Of a DNA stretch of 64,000 nucleotides, positions 23,902 to 32,177 are shown piece after piece. Position 1 is the first letter of the stretch. Every line of letters begins with the position of its first letter. Made by a program: the position numbers and the translations under genes. A model generated the notes under the pieces. It was not told the DNA's origin. It saw only the letters and a list, made by a program, of their open reading frames with translations, and did not search any database. Location: contig NZ_JAJNDA010000001.1 in NCBI RefSeq assembly GCF_021026295.1, forward strand, positions 186,001-250,000, written 5' to 3'. This DNA is from Actinomycetospora soli. GTDB lineage: Bacteria > Actinomycetota > Actinomycetes > Mycobacteriales > Pseudonocardiaceae.

Positions 23902-26256
23902 TCAGAACGTGGTCTCGAGGCCGTTGACCGGCGACGGCGGCACGGGCGGGGACGTCGGGTAGGGCGTGAAGGGCAGCGGGTCCTTGTGGTCCAGCGGGAA
24001 GTACGTCGGCGTCTTCCCGGTGGCGCGCACGTACGCGCAGGCGATGGCGCCGCAGGTCGCCGCGACGCCGAACTCGCCGACGCCGCCGGGCTCCGGGGCG
24101 TCGGAGTCGTCGACGACGATGATGTTCATCTCCGGCGGGGTGTTCCACTGCCGGGTGTAGAAGTAGTTGTCCCAGCTCGCCTCGACGAAGTGGCCGTCGG
24201 TGAGGTGCAGGCTCGACGTCAGCGTCATCGCCAGGGCGTCGTTGATCCCGCCCATCATCTGGGCGCGGACGCCGCGCGGGTTGATGACGAGGCCGACGTC
24301 GACGACGTAGGTCACCTTCGTGACGCGCGGCCCGGTGCGGGCCTGCCGGATCTCGCGGTTGACCGTCTCGGGGCGGCAGTCGAGCTCGACGACCGCGCAG
24401 GCCACGCCCTTGTACTCGACGTGCATGCCGATGCCCTGGGCGGTGCCGTCGGCCATCGACTTGCCCCAGTCGCCCTCCTGGGCGGCCCGGTCGACGACCT
24501 TCTTCCAGCGCTCGAGCTTGGTGAACTCGCTGCGGAACTCGTAGGGGTCCTTGCCCATCTGCGCGGCGATCCGGTCGACCATGAGCTCGCGGGCGGTGGC
24601 GACGTCCGGCGAGTAGATGTTGCGCATCGAGCTGGTGTTGAAGCGCATGTCGACCTCGCTGAGGAAGCGGGTCGAGACGCCGAAGTTGTACGGCGTCACC
24701 TGGGTCGTCTCCCAGATGCTCTCGGAGACGGTGAGGTTGCCGCCGGGCGCCTTCTGCGCGGTGGCCGTGATCGCCTCGGACAGACCGGGGTTGGTCTCGG
24801 TGGCCACGCTGGTGTGGCGGATCTCGAAGCTCGCCACCGCGTCGCCCGCGACGTTCGCCCGGATGCGCGTCGTCGCCATCGGGTGCACGCGGCCCTGGCG
24901 GGAGTCGTCGGAGCGGGTCCACATGAGCTTGACCGGCTTGCCCATCGCCTTCGAGACCTCGGCGGCCTCGAGCGCGGCGTCGAAGAAGAGCTTGCGGCCG
25001 AACGAGCCGCCGCCCTCCATGACGTGGAAGGTCACCGCGTTCTGCGGGATGCCGAGCTTCTTCGCGATCTCGTTCTGCGCGGCGATCGGGCTCTTGGCGG
25101 GGCCCCAGATCGTGGCGCTGTTCGCGCGGACGTCGGCGATGGCGCAGTTCGTCTCGAGCGAGGAGTTGCTGCGGAAGTAGAAGACGGTGTCGCTCTCGAG
25201 CGTCTTCCCGACGCCCTTCGGCACCGCCAGCGGGAGCTCGCCGCGGCGCAGCTTGCGCAGCACCGACTCGTCGTCCTCGCCGGAGACCGTGCCGGCGGCC
25301 CAGGTGGCCTCGACCGCGTTGACGGCGTCGATGCACTGCCCGTAGGTCTTCGCGCGCACGGCCACGCCGTTGCCGACCTTCACCACGTCGGTGACGCCGG
25401 GCATGGCGCGGATCGCCCCGAGGTTGCCGACCGAGCGCGGGAAGCCGTTGAGGTCGGGCGCCCGGCAGATCACCGTCGGCAGGGCGTCCGGGATCTTGAG
25501 GTCGGTGGTGAACTTCTTCTTCCCGGTCACCATGGCGAGGGCGTCGGACTTCGTCCGGTTCTTGCCGATGACGGTGAACTTCTCGCGGTCCTTCAGCACG
25601 ACGTTCGCGGCCTCGGTGATCGGGGCCGCGGCCTTGGCGGTGAGCTCGCCGAAGGGCAGCGACTTCCCGTTCGGACCGGTGATGAGGCCCTGGCGGCTCG
25701 TGAGGACCGAGATGTCCTGGTCGAGCTCGTTCGCCGCCGCCCCGAGGAGCCGGCCCTGCGCGAGCGCCGCCGCGACCCGGATCGGCGTGTAGGTGCTGAA
25801 GGTGGTGCTGGAGCCGCCGGTGAGCTGGTTGAACACCAGCTCCGGGCGCGCGTCGGCGAGGGTGACCACGACCTGGTCGGGGTCGAGGTTCATCTCCTCG
25901 GCGATGATCATCTGGGTCGAGGTGATGATCCCCTGCCCGTTGTCCGACCGGGGCAGCGCGAACGAGACGGTGCCGTCCTTGTTCACCTTGACGGTGATGA
26001 GGTTGGCCGTCGGGCGGGCGCTGTCGCGGATGACGTCGAGCAGGTCGTAGACCTCGGCCGGCTGCGGTGCGGACGGCAGTGCCACCGCGGACGCGTCCGG
26101 TACCGAGTCGAAGATCGTCTGCCGGCCGATCTCGGCGGCGGTGACCAGGACCGGGGCCGCGACGAGCAGGCCGAGGAAGCTCCGGCGCCTGACGTCGGCG
26201 CGATGGGCCGGCTCGGTCGGTCGCGAGCGTGTGGTGGTCGCTCGGTGAGTGGGCAT
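23902..26256 (-). CDS. Tat-exported molybdopterin subunit (isoquinoline 1-oxidoreductase beta type)
   Basis: 784-aa catalytic subunit from ATG 26256 (ribosome site GGAGGG). Twin-arginine signal RRRSFLGLLVAA near residue 23 implies Tat export of the folded cofactor-loaded complex. Two xanthine-dehydrogenase-like Moco-binding regions follow (PRSDNGQGIITSTQM; MEGGGSFGRK; GVGEFGVAA with the likely catalytic Glu). There is no FAD subunit, as in the IorAB type, which delivers electrons to cytochromes or quinone. A reducible cytochrome partner is not in the window. Substrate may be an N-heteroaromatic or an aldehyde. Confidence 0.9.
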   Translation of the reverse strand: MPTHRATTTRSRPTEPAHRADVRRRSFLGLLVAAPVLVTAAEIGRQTIFDSVPDASAVALPSAPQPAEVYDLLDVIRDSARPTANLITVKVNKDGTVSFALPRSDNGQGIITSTQMIIAEEMNLDPDQVVVTLADARPELVFNQLTGGSSTTFSTYTPIRVAAALAQGRLLGAAANELDQDISVLTSRQGLITGPNGKSLPFGELTAKAAAPITEAANVVLKDREKFTVIGKNRTKSDALAMVTGKKKFTTDLKIPDALPTVICRAPDLNGFPRSVGNLGAIRAMPGVTDVVKVGNGVAVRAKTYGQCIDAVNAVEATWAAGTVSGEDDESVLRKLRRGELPLAVPKGVGKTLESDTVFYFRSNSSLETNCAIADVRANSATIWGPAKSPIAAQNEIAKKLGIPQNAVTFHVMEGGGSFGRKLFFDAALEAAEVSKAMGKPVKLMWTRSDDSRQGRVHPMATTRIRANVAGDAVASFEIRHTSVATETNPGLSEAITATAQKAPGGNLTVSESIWETTQVTPYNFGVSTRFLSEVDMRFNTSSMRNIYSPDVATARELMVDRIAAQMGKDPYEFRSEFTKLERWKKVVDRAAQEGDWGKSMADGTAQGIGMHVEYKGVACAVVELDCRPETVNREIRQARTGPRVTKVTYVVDVGLVINPRGVRAQMMGGINDALAMTLTSSLHLTDGHFVEASWDNYFYTRQWNTPPEMNIIVVDDSDAPEPGGVGEFGVAATCGAIACAYVRATGKTPTYFPLDHKDPLPFTPYPTSPPVPPSPVNGLETTF

Positions 26257-26427
26257 CGTCGTCCCTCCCGACAGCGTCCGATCGGCACAAGGGGGGAGCG
26301 ACCGTTCGGACGAAGACTGTGTTGGGGACCTCAACGAAGTGGCGTTTTAACGGTCACGCGGCCTGACGACACGTGACTGTTGAAAGTCCGACCACCGAGC
26401 ATCGTTCTCGCAGGTCAAGCGACGTGA

Positions 26428-26447
26428 AACAGAGATGAAAATCTGTT
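26428..26447. promoter_or_regulatory. AT-rich dyad upstream of molybdenum hydroxylase operon
   Basis: AACAGA (26428-26433) and TCTGTT (26442-26447) form a 6-bp dyad with an 8-base centre in an AT-rich patch unusual for this window. It is about 170 bases upstream of the molybdenum hydroxylase start and 60 past the poxB stop. Possible operator; no regulator assigned. Confidence 0.3.
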
Positions 26448-26461
26448 ACTCACTCGATCGG

Positions 26462-26498
26462 GTGTCGCGGCGCGTCGCACGTCGACACGCCGCGACAC
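26462..26498 (-). terminator. Hairpin terminator after poxB
   Basis: GTGTCGCGGCG (26462-26472) and CGCCGCGACAC (26488-26498) are exact complements with a 15-base loop, 8 bases past the poxB stop in its direction. No T-tract, as usual for high-GC actinobacteria. Confidence 0.65.
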
Positions 26499-26506
26499 CT
26501 CGGGGA

Positions 26507-28267
26507 CTACCGCAACGGGTGGCGTGGGATCGAGCGGAGGTTCGCGCGCGCCAGCGTGACCATCTTCCCGACGCCGCCGGACAGGACCGTCCGCATGCCG
26601 GCCAGCGCGAACCCGCGGACCTGCTCGGCGGTGATGTGCGGTGGGATCGACAGCGCGTCGGGGTCGGTCCGGACGTCGACCAGCGACGGCCCGCGGTGGT
26701 CGAGCGCCGCGCGCAGCGCCCCGCGCAGCTCGGCCGGGCGCTCCACGGTCACCGCGTGCAGCCCGGCCGCCGCGGCGATCGCCCCGAGGTCGGCGGGCCC
26801 GTGGTCGGTCTGGAAGGACGGGAAGCCCGCCACCATCATCTCGAGCCGGATCATGCCGAGCGCGCCGTTGTTGAACGCGACGACGGTGAGGTCGAGGTCG
26901 TGCTCGGCGGCGGTGAGCAGCTCCCCGAGCAGCATCGTGAGGCCGCCGTCGCCGGACATCGACACCACCTGACGCCCCGGGTGCGACACCGCGGCGCCGA
27001 TCGCGTGCGGCAGCGCGTTGGCCATCGTCCCGTGCCGGAAGGAGCCGAGGATGCGGCGCCGGCCGGTCGGGGTGATGTAGCGGGCCGCCCACACGTTGCA
27101 CATGCCGGTGTCGACCGTGATGACCGCGTCGTCGGCGAGCTCGTCGTCGAGGACGTCGGCGACGTACTCCGGGTGGATCGGCGTGTGCTCGGAGACCTTC
27201 GTGGTGTACGCCTCCACCACGTGCTCGAGGGCCTCGGCGTGGTGGCGCAGCATCCGGTCGAGGAACGTCCGGTCGGTCTTCTCGCCCACCAGCGGCAGGA
27301 GCATCCGCAGGGTCTCCCCCACGTCGCCCTCCACCCCGAGCTCGAGCACGCTGCGCCGTCCCAGGTGCCGGCCATCGGCGTCCACCTGGACGGTGCGGGC
27401 CTGCGGGAGGAACCCGTCGTACGGGAAGTCGGTGCCGAGCAGGACCAGCAGCTCCGCCTCGTGCGAGGCCTCGTAGCAGGCGCCGTAGCCGAGCAGCCCG
27501 CTCATCCCGACGTCGTACGGGTTGTCGTACTGGATCCACTCCTTCCCACCCAGCGAGTGCCCGACGGGCGCCTTCACCCGCTCGGCGAGCGCGAGCACCT
27601 CGTCCCGCGCGTCCCGGGCGCCGGCGCCCACGAACAGCGTCACCCGGCCGGCCCGGTTCACGTGCTCGGCGAGCGCCTCGACCCGGTCGCGGGCGGGCAC
27701 GACCACCGACGACGGGGCGACCAGGTCACCGCGCCCGGTCGGGTGCGCGGCCGCCTCCGCGGTGATGTCGCCGGGGATCACCATCACCGCGACCCCGCGG
27801 TCGGCGAGCGCGGTCTGCATCGCGATCCGCTGCAGCCGGGGCAGCTGCTGCGGCCGCGAGATCAGTTCGCACCAGCTGCTGGCCTCGAGGAAGAGCCGCT
27901 CCGGGTGGGTCTCCTGGAAGTACGTGGTGCCGATCTGCGTCGACGGGATGTGCGAGGCGATCGCGAGCACCGGGGCACCCGACCGGTGGGCGTCGTAGAG
28001 CCCCTGCACCAGGTGGGTGTTGCCCGGCCCGCAGCTGCCGGCGCACACCGCGAGCGTGCCCGTGAGCTGCGCCTCCGCCGCGGCGGCGAGAGCGCCGGCC
28101 TCCTCGTTGTGCACGTGGATCCAGTCGATCCCGCCCTGCGCCGCGCTGCCCGACCGGCGCACGGCGTCGACGATCGGGTTCAGGCTGTCGCCCACGAGCC
28201 CGTAGATGCGCCGGACGCCCGCCTGCACCAGGACCTCGATCATCTGGTCGGCGACGGTGTGTGCCAT
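26507..28267 (-). CDS. poxB: Pyruvate oxidase / quinone-dependent pyruvate dehydrogenase-type TPP enzyme
   Basis: 586-aa thiamin-diphosphate flavoenzyme, likely pyruvate to acetate plus CO2, passing electrons to quinone. All three domains are present: the PYR domain (HVHNEEAGALAAAAEAQLTG), the central domain, and the PP domain with TPP motif GDGGLTMLLGELLTAAEH...NN (about residues 430-460, here split). Acetolactate-synthase relatives share the fold, but the WIQYDNPYDVGMSGLLGYG region and length fit PoxB. The C-terminal tail ends Arg-rich. Divergent from the UPF0718 permease gene with a 121-bp gap. The symbol rests on family match only. Confidence 0.85.
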   Translation of the reverse strand: MAHTVADQMIEVLVQAGVRRIYGLVGDSLNPIVDAVRRSGSAAQGGIDWIHVHNEEAGALAAAAEAQLTGTLAVCAGSCGPGNTHLVQGLYDAHRSGAPVLAIASHIPSTQIGTTYFQETHPERLFLEASSWCELISRPQQLPRLQRIAMQTALADRGVAVMVIPGDITAEAAAHPTGRGDLVAPSSVVVPARDRVEALAEHVNRAGRVTLFVGAGARDARDEVLALAERVKAPVGHSLGGKEWIQYDNPYDVGMSGLLGYGACYEASHEAELLVLLGTDFPYDGFLPQARTVQVDADGRHLGRRSVLELGVEGDVGETLRMLLPLVGEKTDRTFLDRMLRHHAEALEHVVEAYTTKVSEHTPIHPEYVADVLDDELADDAVITVDTGMCNVWAARYITPTGRRRILGSFRHGTMANALPHAIGAAVSHPGRQVVSMSGDGGLTMLLGELLTAAEHDLDLTVVAFNNGALGMIRLEMMVAGFPSFQTDHGPADLGAIAAAAGLHAVTVERPAELRGALRAALDHRGPSLVDVRTDPDALSIPPHITAEQVRGFALAGMRTVLSGGVGKMVTLARANLRSIPRHPLR

Positions 28268-28388
28268 GGGGTTCCTCCGCGGGCCTCGGGTACGGCCCCG
28301 GGGTGATGCCCCGGCACCGGGCGCGTCACGCCCGTCCTAGGCTGACCGGGTCGCGCCACCCGGAGGGAGGACCCCGATCTCAGGCCCG

Positions 28389-29336
28389 GTGCGCACGTCG
28401 GCCCCCGTCCCGCTCGGGCTGCTCCTCGTGCTCGGGGCCCTCGGCCTCGTCGTGGCGGGCCCGGAGGTCTTCGCGATCGGCATCGGCTCCGCCCCCGCGC
28501 TGCAGACGTGGTCGACCGTCTTCGTCGCGATCGTGCTGCAGGCGCTGCCCTACCTCGCCCTCGGCGTCGTCGTGGGGGCCGTCGTGACGGTGCTCGTCCC
28601 CGACCGGGCCCTCCGGGCGGTGGTCCCGGCGAACCCGACCGCCGCGGTCCCCGTCGCCGCCGTCGCCGGCGCCGCCCTGCCGGGCTGCGAGTGCGGCTCG
28701 GTGCCGCTGGCCGCCCGCCTGGTCGACCGCGGGGTCCGCCCCTCCGCCGCCCTGGCGTTCATGCTCTCCTCGCCGGCGGTGAACCCGGTGGTGCTCGTGG
28801 CCACCGCCGTCGCCTTCCCCGGCCAGCCGCGCATGGTGCTGGCCCGGGCGGTCTCCTCGCTCGTGGTCGCCACCGTCGTCGGCTGGCTGTGGTCCCGGCT
28901 CGGGCGGCCGCTGCCGGTGCGGCGCCGGAGCCACCACCACGACGGCGGGGTGCTCGGCGTCGTCACGCACGACCTCCTGCACGCCGGCGGCTTCCTCGTC
29001 GTGGGCGCCGCGTGCGCGGCGACGCTGGACGTGGCCGTGCCCCCGACCTGGGTGGGCGCCGTGGCGGGCGTGCCCGTGCTCTCCGTGGTCGTCCTGGGGC
29101 TGCTCGCCGTGGTGCTGGCCGTGTGCTCCGAGGCCGACGCCTTCGTCGTCGCGAGCCTCACCGCGTTCTCCGACACCGCGAAGCTGGCCTTCCTCGTCGT
29201 CGGGCCCGCGATCGACGTCAAGCTCGCCGCGATGCAGGCGGGGACCTTCGGCACCCCGGTCGCGGCGCGGCTCGGTCCGCTGACCTTCGTCGTCGCGATC
29301 GCGACCACGCTCGCCGTCGGCACCGCGATCCTGTGA
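28389..29336 (+). CDS. UPF0718 permease (YraQ/YcgR-like), copy 1
   Basis: 315-aa inner-membrane protein with about 8-9 hydrophobic segments. Family hallmarks are LPGCECGSVP (Cys100, Cys102), AFMLSSPAVNPVVL, CSEADAFV and VGPAIDVKLAAMQAG. GTG 28389 has GGAGGGAGGA upstream, and a TAGGCT -10 is at about 28338. The start of the TIGR03943 partner overlaps its stop as GTGA. A second such pair is at 45383-47079 with the two Cys at identical positions. Such pairs are widespread in Gram-positive bacteria and often thought metal-linked, but the substrate is not established. Confidence 0.85.
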   Translation: MRTSAPVPLGLLLVLGALGLVVAGPEVFAIGIGSAPALQTWSTVFVAIVLQALPYLALGVVVGAVVTVLVPDRALRAVVPANPTAAVPVAAVAGAALPGCECGSVPLAARLVDRGVRPSAALAFMLSSPAVNPVVLVATAVAFPGQPRMVLARAVSSLVVATVVGWLWSRLGRPLPVRRRSHHHDGGVLGVVTHDLLHAGGFLVVGAACAATLDVAVPPTWVGAVAGVPVLSVVVLGLLAVVLAVCSEADAFVVASLTAFSDTAKLAFLVVGPAIDVKLAAMQAGTFGTPVAARLGPLTFVVAIATTLAVGTAIL

Positions 29337-30106
29337 GACGCGACCTCGGCGCCGCCCTGCTCGTCGTCACCGGCCTGGCACTCGCCGTGTCCACCCTGAC
29401 CGGCGGGTACCTCGACTACGTCCGCCCGTCGCACCGCTGGTGGCTGCTCGCGACGGCGGTGCTGCTGCTCGTGGCCGGGGCGGCCGGGCTGTTCGGCTGG
29501 GCGCGGCGCCCGGACGATCCCGACGGCGGGTCGGCGGCGGCGCGGCTGCCCACGCACGGACCGCGGGCGGTGGCGCCCGAGGTCGTGGCGGCCGCGCGGG
29601 CGGCCGACCGCGAGCGGGGCCACGGGCCCGGCCACCGGCCGGCGGTGGGGTGGTTGCTGGCGGTCCCGGTCCTGCTGGTCCTGCTCGTCCCGGCGAGCCC
29701 GCTCGGCAGCTGGGCCGCCGCGCGTCAGGGCACGACGGTCCCCGCCACGACGGTGCCGCCGGGACCACTGCCCGCGACGGGCACGCTGGAGCTCGCGGTC
29801 CCGGACTACGCGGTCCGGGCCGCCTACGACGGCGGACGCGGCCTCGCCGACCGCGACGTCGCGCTCGTCGGATTCGTGACCCCCACCGACGACGGCGGGT
29901 GGTCGGTCACGCGGACCGCCATCAGCTGCTGTGCGGCCGACGCCCGCAGCTACCTCGTCGCCGTCGACGGGGCACCGGCCCCGCCCCGCGACACGTGGGT
30001 GCGGGTGGTCGGGCGGTGGATGCCGTCGTCGACGCCGTCCACCGCCCGCCTGCGGGTGTCCGCGGTGTCCCCGGTGCCGGTCCCCGCGCGGCCCTACGTC
30101 ACCTGA
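29333..30106 (+). CDS. TIGR03943 family protein (YcgQ-like), copy 1
   Basis: 257-aa protein with two N-terminal and one central membrane segments and an extracytoplasmic C-terminal domain that contains the family motif ISCCAADA. GTG 29333 overlaps the permease stop, so the two are translationally coupled. The central loop carries Arg/His-rich sequence (about residues 75-100, with HGPGHRP), a possible metal-binding stretch. The partner copy at 45383-46108 shares the CCAADA motif. It probably forms a complex with the permease (inference from constant pairing). Confidence 0.82.
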   Translation: MRRDLGAALLVVTGLALAVSTLTGGYLDYVRPSHRWWLLATAVLLLVAGAAGLFGWARRPDDPDGGSAAARLPTHGPRAVAPEVVAAARAADRERGHGPGHRPAVGWLLAVPVLLVLLVPASPLGSWAAARQGTTVPATTVPPGPLPATGTLELAVPDYAVRAAYDGGRGLADRDVALVGFVTPTDDGGWSVTRTAISCCAADARSYLVAVDGAPAPPRDTWVRVVGRWMPSSTPSTARLRVSAVSPVPVPARPYVT

Positions 30107-30445
30107 TCAGCTCGCGGCCGGCCCGCGCCGGGACTCGGCGTACACCGCGAAGACCTGCTCGAGGGGCACGCGCTCCCAGCCGGGCGCGACGTCGGGGTGC
30201 AGGCCGCGCAGCCGGCACCCGAGGCCCCGGGCGAGCCGGTCGGCGCGGAACCGGCACAGCCGGGCCAGCGCCGACGGCGAGTCGGACCACGCCTCGCTCA
30301 GGTCCACGACGACCGCCTGGGGCACCGCGGCCAGCGCGTGCAGGAGCACGTCGAGCCGCTCCCGGGCCGGCCGGTCGAGGTCGCCGACCAGGTCGACGAC
30401 GACGGTCGGGCCGCCGATCTCACGAGGGACGGGAACCGATGCCAT
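30107..30445 (-). CDS. STAS-domain protein (anti-sigma factor antagonist-like)
   Basis: 112 aa from ATG 30445 (GGGAGA upstream); an upstream frame is unsupported. The fold pattern GPTVVVDLVGDLDRPARERL ... PQAVVVDLSEAWSDSPSALARL matches a STAS domain. The phosphorylatable Ser/Thr in DL-S is at the AVVVDLSEAWSDSP turn; whether it is regulated is unknown. Its stop abuts the stop of the TIGR03943 gene (TGA at 30104-30106, TCA at 30107-30109), with no intergenic base. Partner sigma or anti-sigma genes are not in the window. Confidence 0.7.
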   Translation of the reverse strand: MASVPVPREIGGPTVVVDLVGDLDRPARERLDVLLHALAAVPQAVVVDLSEAWSDSPSALARLCRFRADRLARGLGCRLRGLHPDVAPGWERVPLEQVFAVYAESRRGPAAS

Positions 30446-30566
30446 GGAATCTCCCGGTGACCGAGTGGGAGTCGCACGGCATCGCACGTGAACCGCAGGA
30501 CGAAGGAGTGCATCGTGCACCACGGGCCCGTCCCGGGTCCACGTCCGTGACGTGCCGACCGGTCGG

Positions 30567-31241
30567 TCAGGCCGCCACGCCGAGGGCGGAGCCGACGGAG
30601 CGCGCGACGCCCTTGAGCTGGTCGGTGGGCTTCTGCTGCTCCCCGGCCTGCGCGTTGAGGACCACCAGGGCGCCGGTGAGCGCCGGGATGACCATCTGGA
30701 GGACGGTCAGCTGACGCTGGGCCTCGGCCGCGCCGATCGGCAGGGCCTCCGCGGCCGAGCTGACCGCCTGGCCCGCCTGCTTGTCGGCCTCCTGCACGGC
30801 CTGCGCCGCGCCGCCGCGCCCCTCCTGGGTGGTGCCGCGGTCGAGGTGGGTGGTGGTGCTCGACGAGACGCCGGGCGAGTCGTGGATGACCGCGTCCTCG
30901 ACCTTCTTGCCCACCACGCGGGTGTAGGCGGTCACGCCGAGCGCGGCGCCGGTGAGGACGAGCTTGGCGATCGTCGTCCCGGTGGCGCCCTTCTGCGCCG
31001 CGGCACGCTTGCGGTTGTTGACGAGGAGGCCGGCCCCACCGACGAGGTGGGCGCCGATGAGCGCGGTGTTGACCGGGCTCCACTTGGCCCAGCCGATGCT
31101 GGTGATCCGCGCGGTGGTCCGCTGCTGCTCGGCCTCCTCGGCCGCGGCGTTGAGGCCGGCGACGCCGAACAGCGAGCCGCCGAACCAGGCCGCGAGGCCG
31201 ATGTCGTGGAGGGCGCGGAAACCGGTGTCGCGAGTGCTCAT
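30567..31241 (-). CDS. Hypothetical membrane protein
   Basis: 224-aa protein with ATG 31241. Four hydrophobic segments are visible (about residues 12-35, 50-75, 85-105, and 180-200), and a Gln/Ala/Glu-rich cytoplasmic region (about 120-175) has predicted helical character. The segment GLAAWFGGSLFGVAGLNAAAEEA and the basic NNRKRAAAQKG turn are distinctive but match no family I recognise. It stands between the STAS gene and a divergent gene with a 180-base gap. Function unknown. Confidence 0.65.
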   Translation of the reverse strand: MSTRDTGFRALHDIGLAAWFGGSLFGVAGLNAAAEEAEQQRTTARITSIGWAKWSPVNTALIGAHLVGGAGLLVNNRKRAAAQKGATGTTIAKLVLTGAALGVTAYTRVVGKKVEDAVIHDSPGVSSSTTTHLDRGTTQEGRGGAAQAVQEADKQAGQAVSSAAEALPIGAAEAQRQLTVLQMVIPALTGALVVLNAQAGEQQKPTDQLKGVARSVGSALGVAA

Positions 31242-31421
31242 GCTGGTCTGCTCCTGCTGACGGGGTGCGCGCCTGCGGGGGCGCCGGAATCCGTCGGCCC
31301 GGGGGTGGACCGCCGTGCGCGGTGATGCCCCGCGCCCCCGCGGCCCGAATCGTCGTCCTTGACACGGCCCGACCCGACCCGACACGGCCCGCCCCGGGCT
31401 CCCGTCCGGCACCATCGCGGC

Positions 31422-32174
31422 ATGACCGGAGCGGGACGGACCGGGATCGCCCTCCGCCTGCCGGGCACCGGCCCGGAGGCGGTGGCGCCGGAGCGCGCGC
31501 TCGCCGCGGTCGTCGGGTACGCGCGGGGGCGGCGCTGGCTGCGGTTCCGGTCCCCCGGGCTGCCCGAGGGCCGCTGGGTCGAGGTGCCGGCCTACGGGTG
31601 GGCGCGGTTCGACGCGCACCCGGCCAGCAGCGGCCCCGACGCGGACGTGCTGATCGCCGAGGGCCTGCACGGCCGCCTCGACCGGACGGGCTGGCACGAG
31701 GTCCACGACACGCTGCTCCGGGTCGCGCCCCTGGTGGAGGACCTGTGCGCCCGGGCGGCGGGCCGGCCCTTCTGGGCGCTGCCCGCGTCCGAGTTCTCCG
31801 TGCTGGACGAGCCGGGCACGGTCGGGGCGGCGCTGCGCCGGATCTCCGACGAGGCGGGTCCGCACGGGGCGCACGTCCTCGCGGCCCTGCACCACCGCCA
31901 CCCCGCGCTGGTCCCGCACCTGACGACCACCACCCGGCGGGCGCTGCTGCCGCACGTCGAGGAGGGCGACAGCGGCGTCGAGGCGGTGGTGCACCGGGAG
32001 CTGCGGGCCAACGCCGACGCCTTCGCCGAGCTGGCGGCCGCGCTGGGCGAGGTCGCCGACGACGCCCGGCCCACGCGCCTGCGCCTGCACGACGTGCTGC
32101 TCTGGCTCGCGACCACGCTGCGCCTCGCGCACGCGGTGGAGTGCGGGCGCCGCGTGCTCGACCCGCCGTCGTGA
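31422..32174 (+). CDS. Hypothetical protein, possible DUF6308-like
   Basis: 250 aa from ATG 31422. A conserved-looking N-terminal block (VVGYARGRRWLRFR, YGWARFDAHP), a hydrophilic middle (ADVLIAEGLHGRLDRTGWHEVHDTL) and a C-terminal helical part ending LLWLATTLRLAHAVE are visible. The block resembles DUF6308 family proteins, but I am not certain. It ends 4 bases before the convergent kinase gene's stop (32178). Function unknown. Confidence 0.55.
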   Translation: MTGAGRTGIALRLPGTGPEAVAPERALAAVVGYARGRRWLRFRSPGLPEGRWVEVPAYGWARFDAHPASSGPDADVLIAEGLHGRLDRTGWHEVHDTLLRVAPLVEDLCARAAGRPFWALPASEFSVLDEPGTVGAALRRISDEAGPHGAHVLAALHHRHPALVPHLTTTTRRALLPHVEEGDSGVEAVVHRELRANADAFAELAAALGEVADDARPTRLRLHDVLLWLATTLRLAHAVECGRRVLDPPS

Positions 32175-32177
32175 GGT